From Sitta carolinensis (Eukaryota; Chordata; Aves; Passeriformes; Sittidae): 64,000 nt of DNA. Of the stretch, positions 63,475 through 64,000 are shown one piece after another. The stretch lies in assembly GCA_032173965.1 (NCBI GenBank), contig CM063295.1:1550001-1614000 (forward strand), given 5' to 3'. A program made the translations under genes and the position numbers. Within the stretch, counting starts at the first letter, position 1; the number at the start of each line of letters is the position of its first letter. The notes beneath the pieces were generated by a model. That model saw nothing but the letters and a program-made list of their open reading frames with translations. It was not told the origin of the DNA and did no database searches.

Positions 63475-64000
63475 CCGACAAGAATTGATACATTAGTTAA
63501 GACAATACCGTTTTTGCCTCTTTTTTTGGGGGACTTCCTTCACATACCGGTCGGGAAAGAGGAACAGTTTCAGGATGTATACAGTTTTTTGTTTTTCTCT
63601 CTCCATAGGGACTTTAAAGCATGGTGAATGTGCAAGTCAGTGCTTTTTGTTTGCTTAAAACTTTTTTTTTTTTTTCCTGGTGCTTATTTACAGTTACAGT
63701 ACCTCTGTGAGAGCGACAGGAAAAAACAAACGATTGTTTGAGACCTGGGGATCCGGGATCCCAAGTCGAGAAAGGCAGATCTCCAATATTTATATATTTA
63801 TACATATATATATATATATATGCTTTTGTGTATACACAGATACATTTCTCTCTTCTTTTAAAGTATTAAAAAAATGGATCAACCTTCATTCTATAAAAAT
63901 ACCTACTCTACAAGATAGAAAAATTTTCCCTCTCCAAGTATACACTGATTTACACCCAAAGCTTCTCTGGAAATGTACATTACGTGGCTTCTTCCCGCGG
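63469..64000 (-). other. Probable 3' UTR of a minus-strand gene lying beyond the right edge
   Basis: Base composition drops sharply from GC-rich to AT-rich here. Read on the minus strand, the stretch has long A and T runs, a TATA dinucleotide tract at 63784-63822, a Pumilio-type TGTAAATA at 63692-63685, and ends in an ATTAAA at 63474-63469, as a mature 3' end would. No open reading frame in it resembles a protein. The gene itself is not visible. Confidence 0.5.

Overview
The window looks like bird nuclear DNA, probably from a songbird and probably from a GC-rich small chromosome (organism inferred). The main evidence is about 16 fragments of the avian CR1 LINE, short introns, large CpG-rich blocks, abundant GC-rich minisatellites, and vertebrate exon-intron genes with GT/AG junctions. 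There are no bacterial-type operons, tRNA or rRNA genes, or CRISPR arrays.

Layout. From 54 to 10186 (minus) lies the 5' part of WDR90, a centriole-wall WD-repeat protein that runs off the left edge. Only 179 bp upstream of its start codon, on the same strand, CFAP70 (axonemal TPR protein) ends. I could thread its 27 coding exons from 33001 to 10366. CFAP70 and MSS51 (plus, about 34793-37431; mitochondrial MYND zinc-finger protein) are divergent and share a CpG-rich, repeat-bearing interval. MSS51 runs tail to tail into a PITPNC1-like class II phosphatidylinositol transfer protein gene (minus, 43203-38232), whose poly(A) signal is 34 bp from that of MSS51. Three more minus-strand genes follow: a single-exon MYADM-like tetraspan-pair (double MARVEL) protein (47939-47079), SEPTIN12 (51659-48911), and an unidentified Ser/Pro-rich gene (59666 to about 54528). 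The right edge (63469-64000) looks like the AU-rich 3' UTR of another minus-strand gene whose coding part lies outside.

Functional theme. WDR90, CFAP70 and SEPTIN12 act in centrioles, axonemes and sperm tails. RFX-type X-box sequences lie upstream of SEPTIN12 and of the PITPNC1-like gene. The rest is a mixed neighbourhood: from memory, human WDR90 and SEPTIN12 lie on 16p13.3, while CFAP70 and MSS51 lie on 10q22.

The most notable result is quality-related. Six single-base losses break otherwise well-conserved exons in WDR90, CFAP70 (two), MSS51 and the PITPNC1-like gene (two), mostly in short homopolymer runs. This looks like systematic consensus error rather than decay, but reads must decide. 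The most notable biology is the PITPNC1-like gene: a paralogue with an 8-nt microexon, two mutually exclusive last exons and an 18-bp duplication that straddles a splice acceptor.
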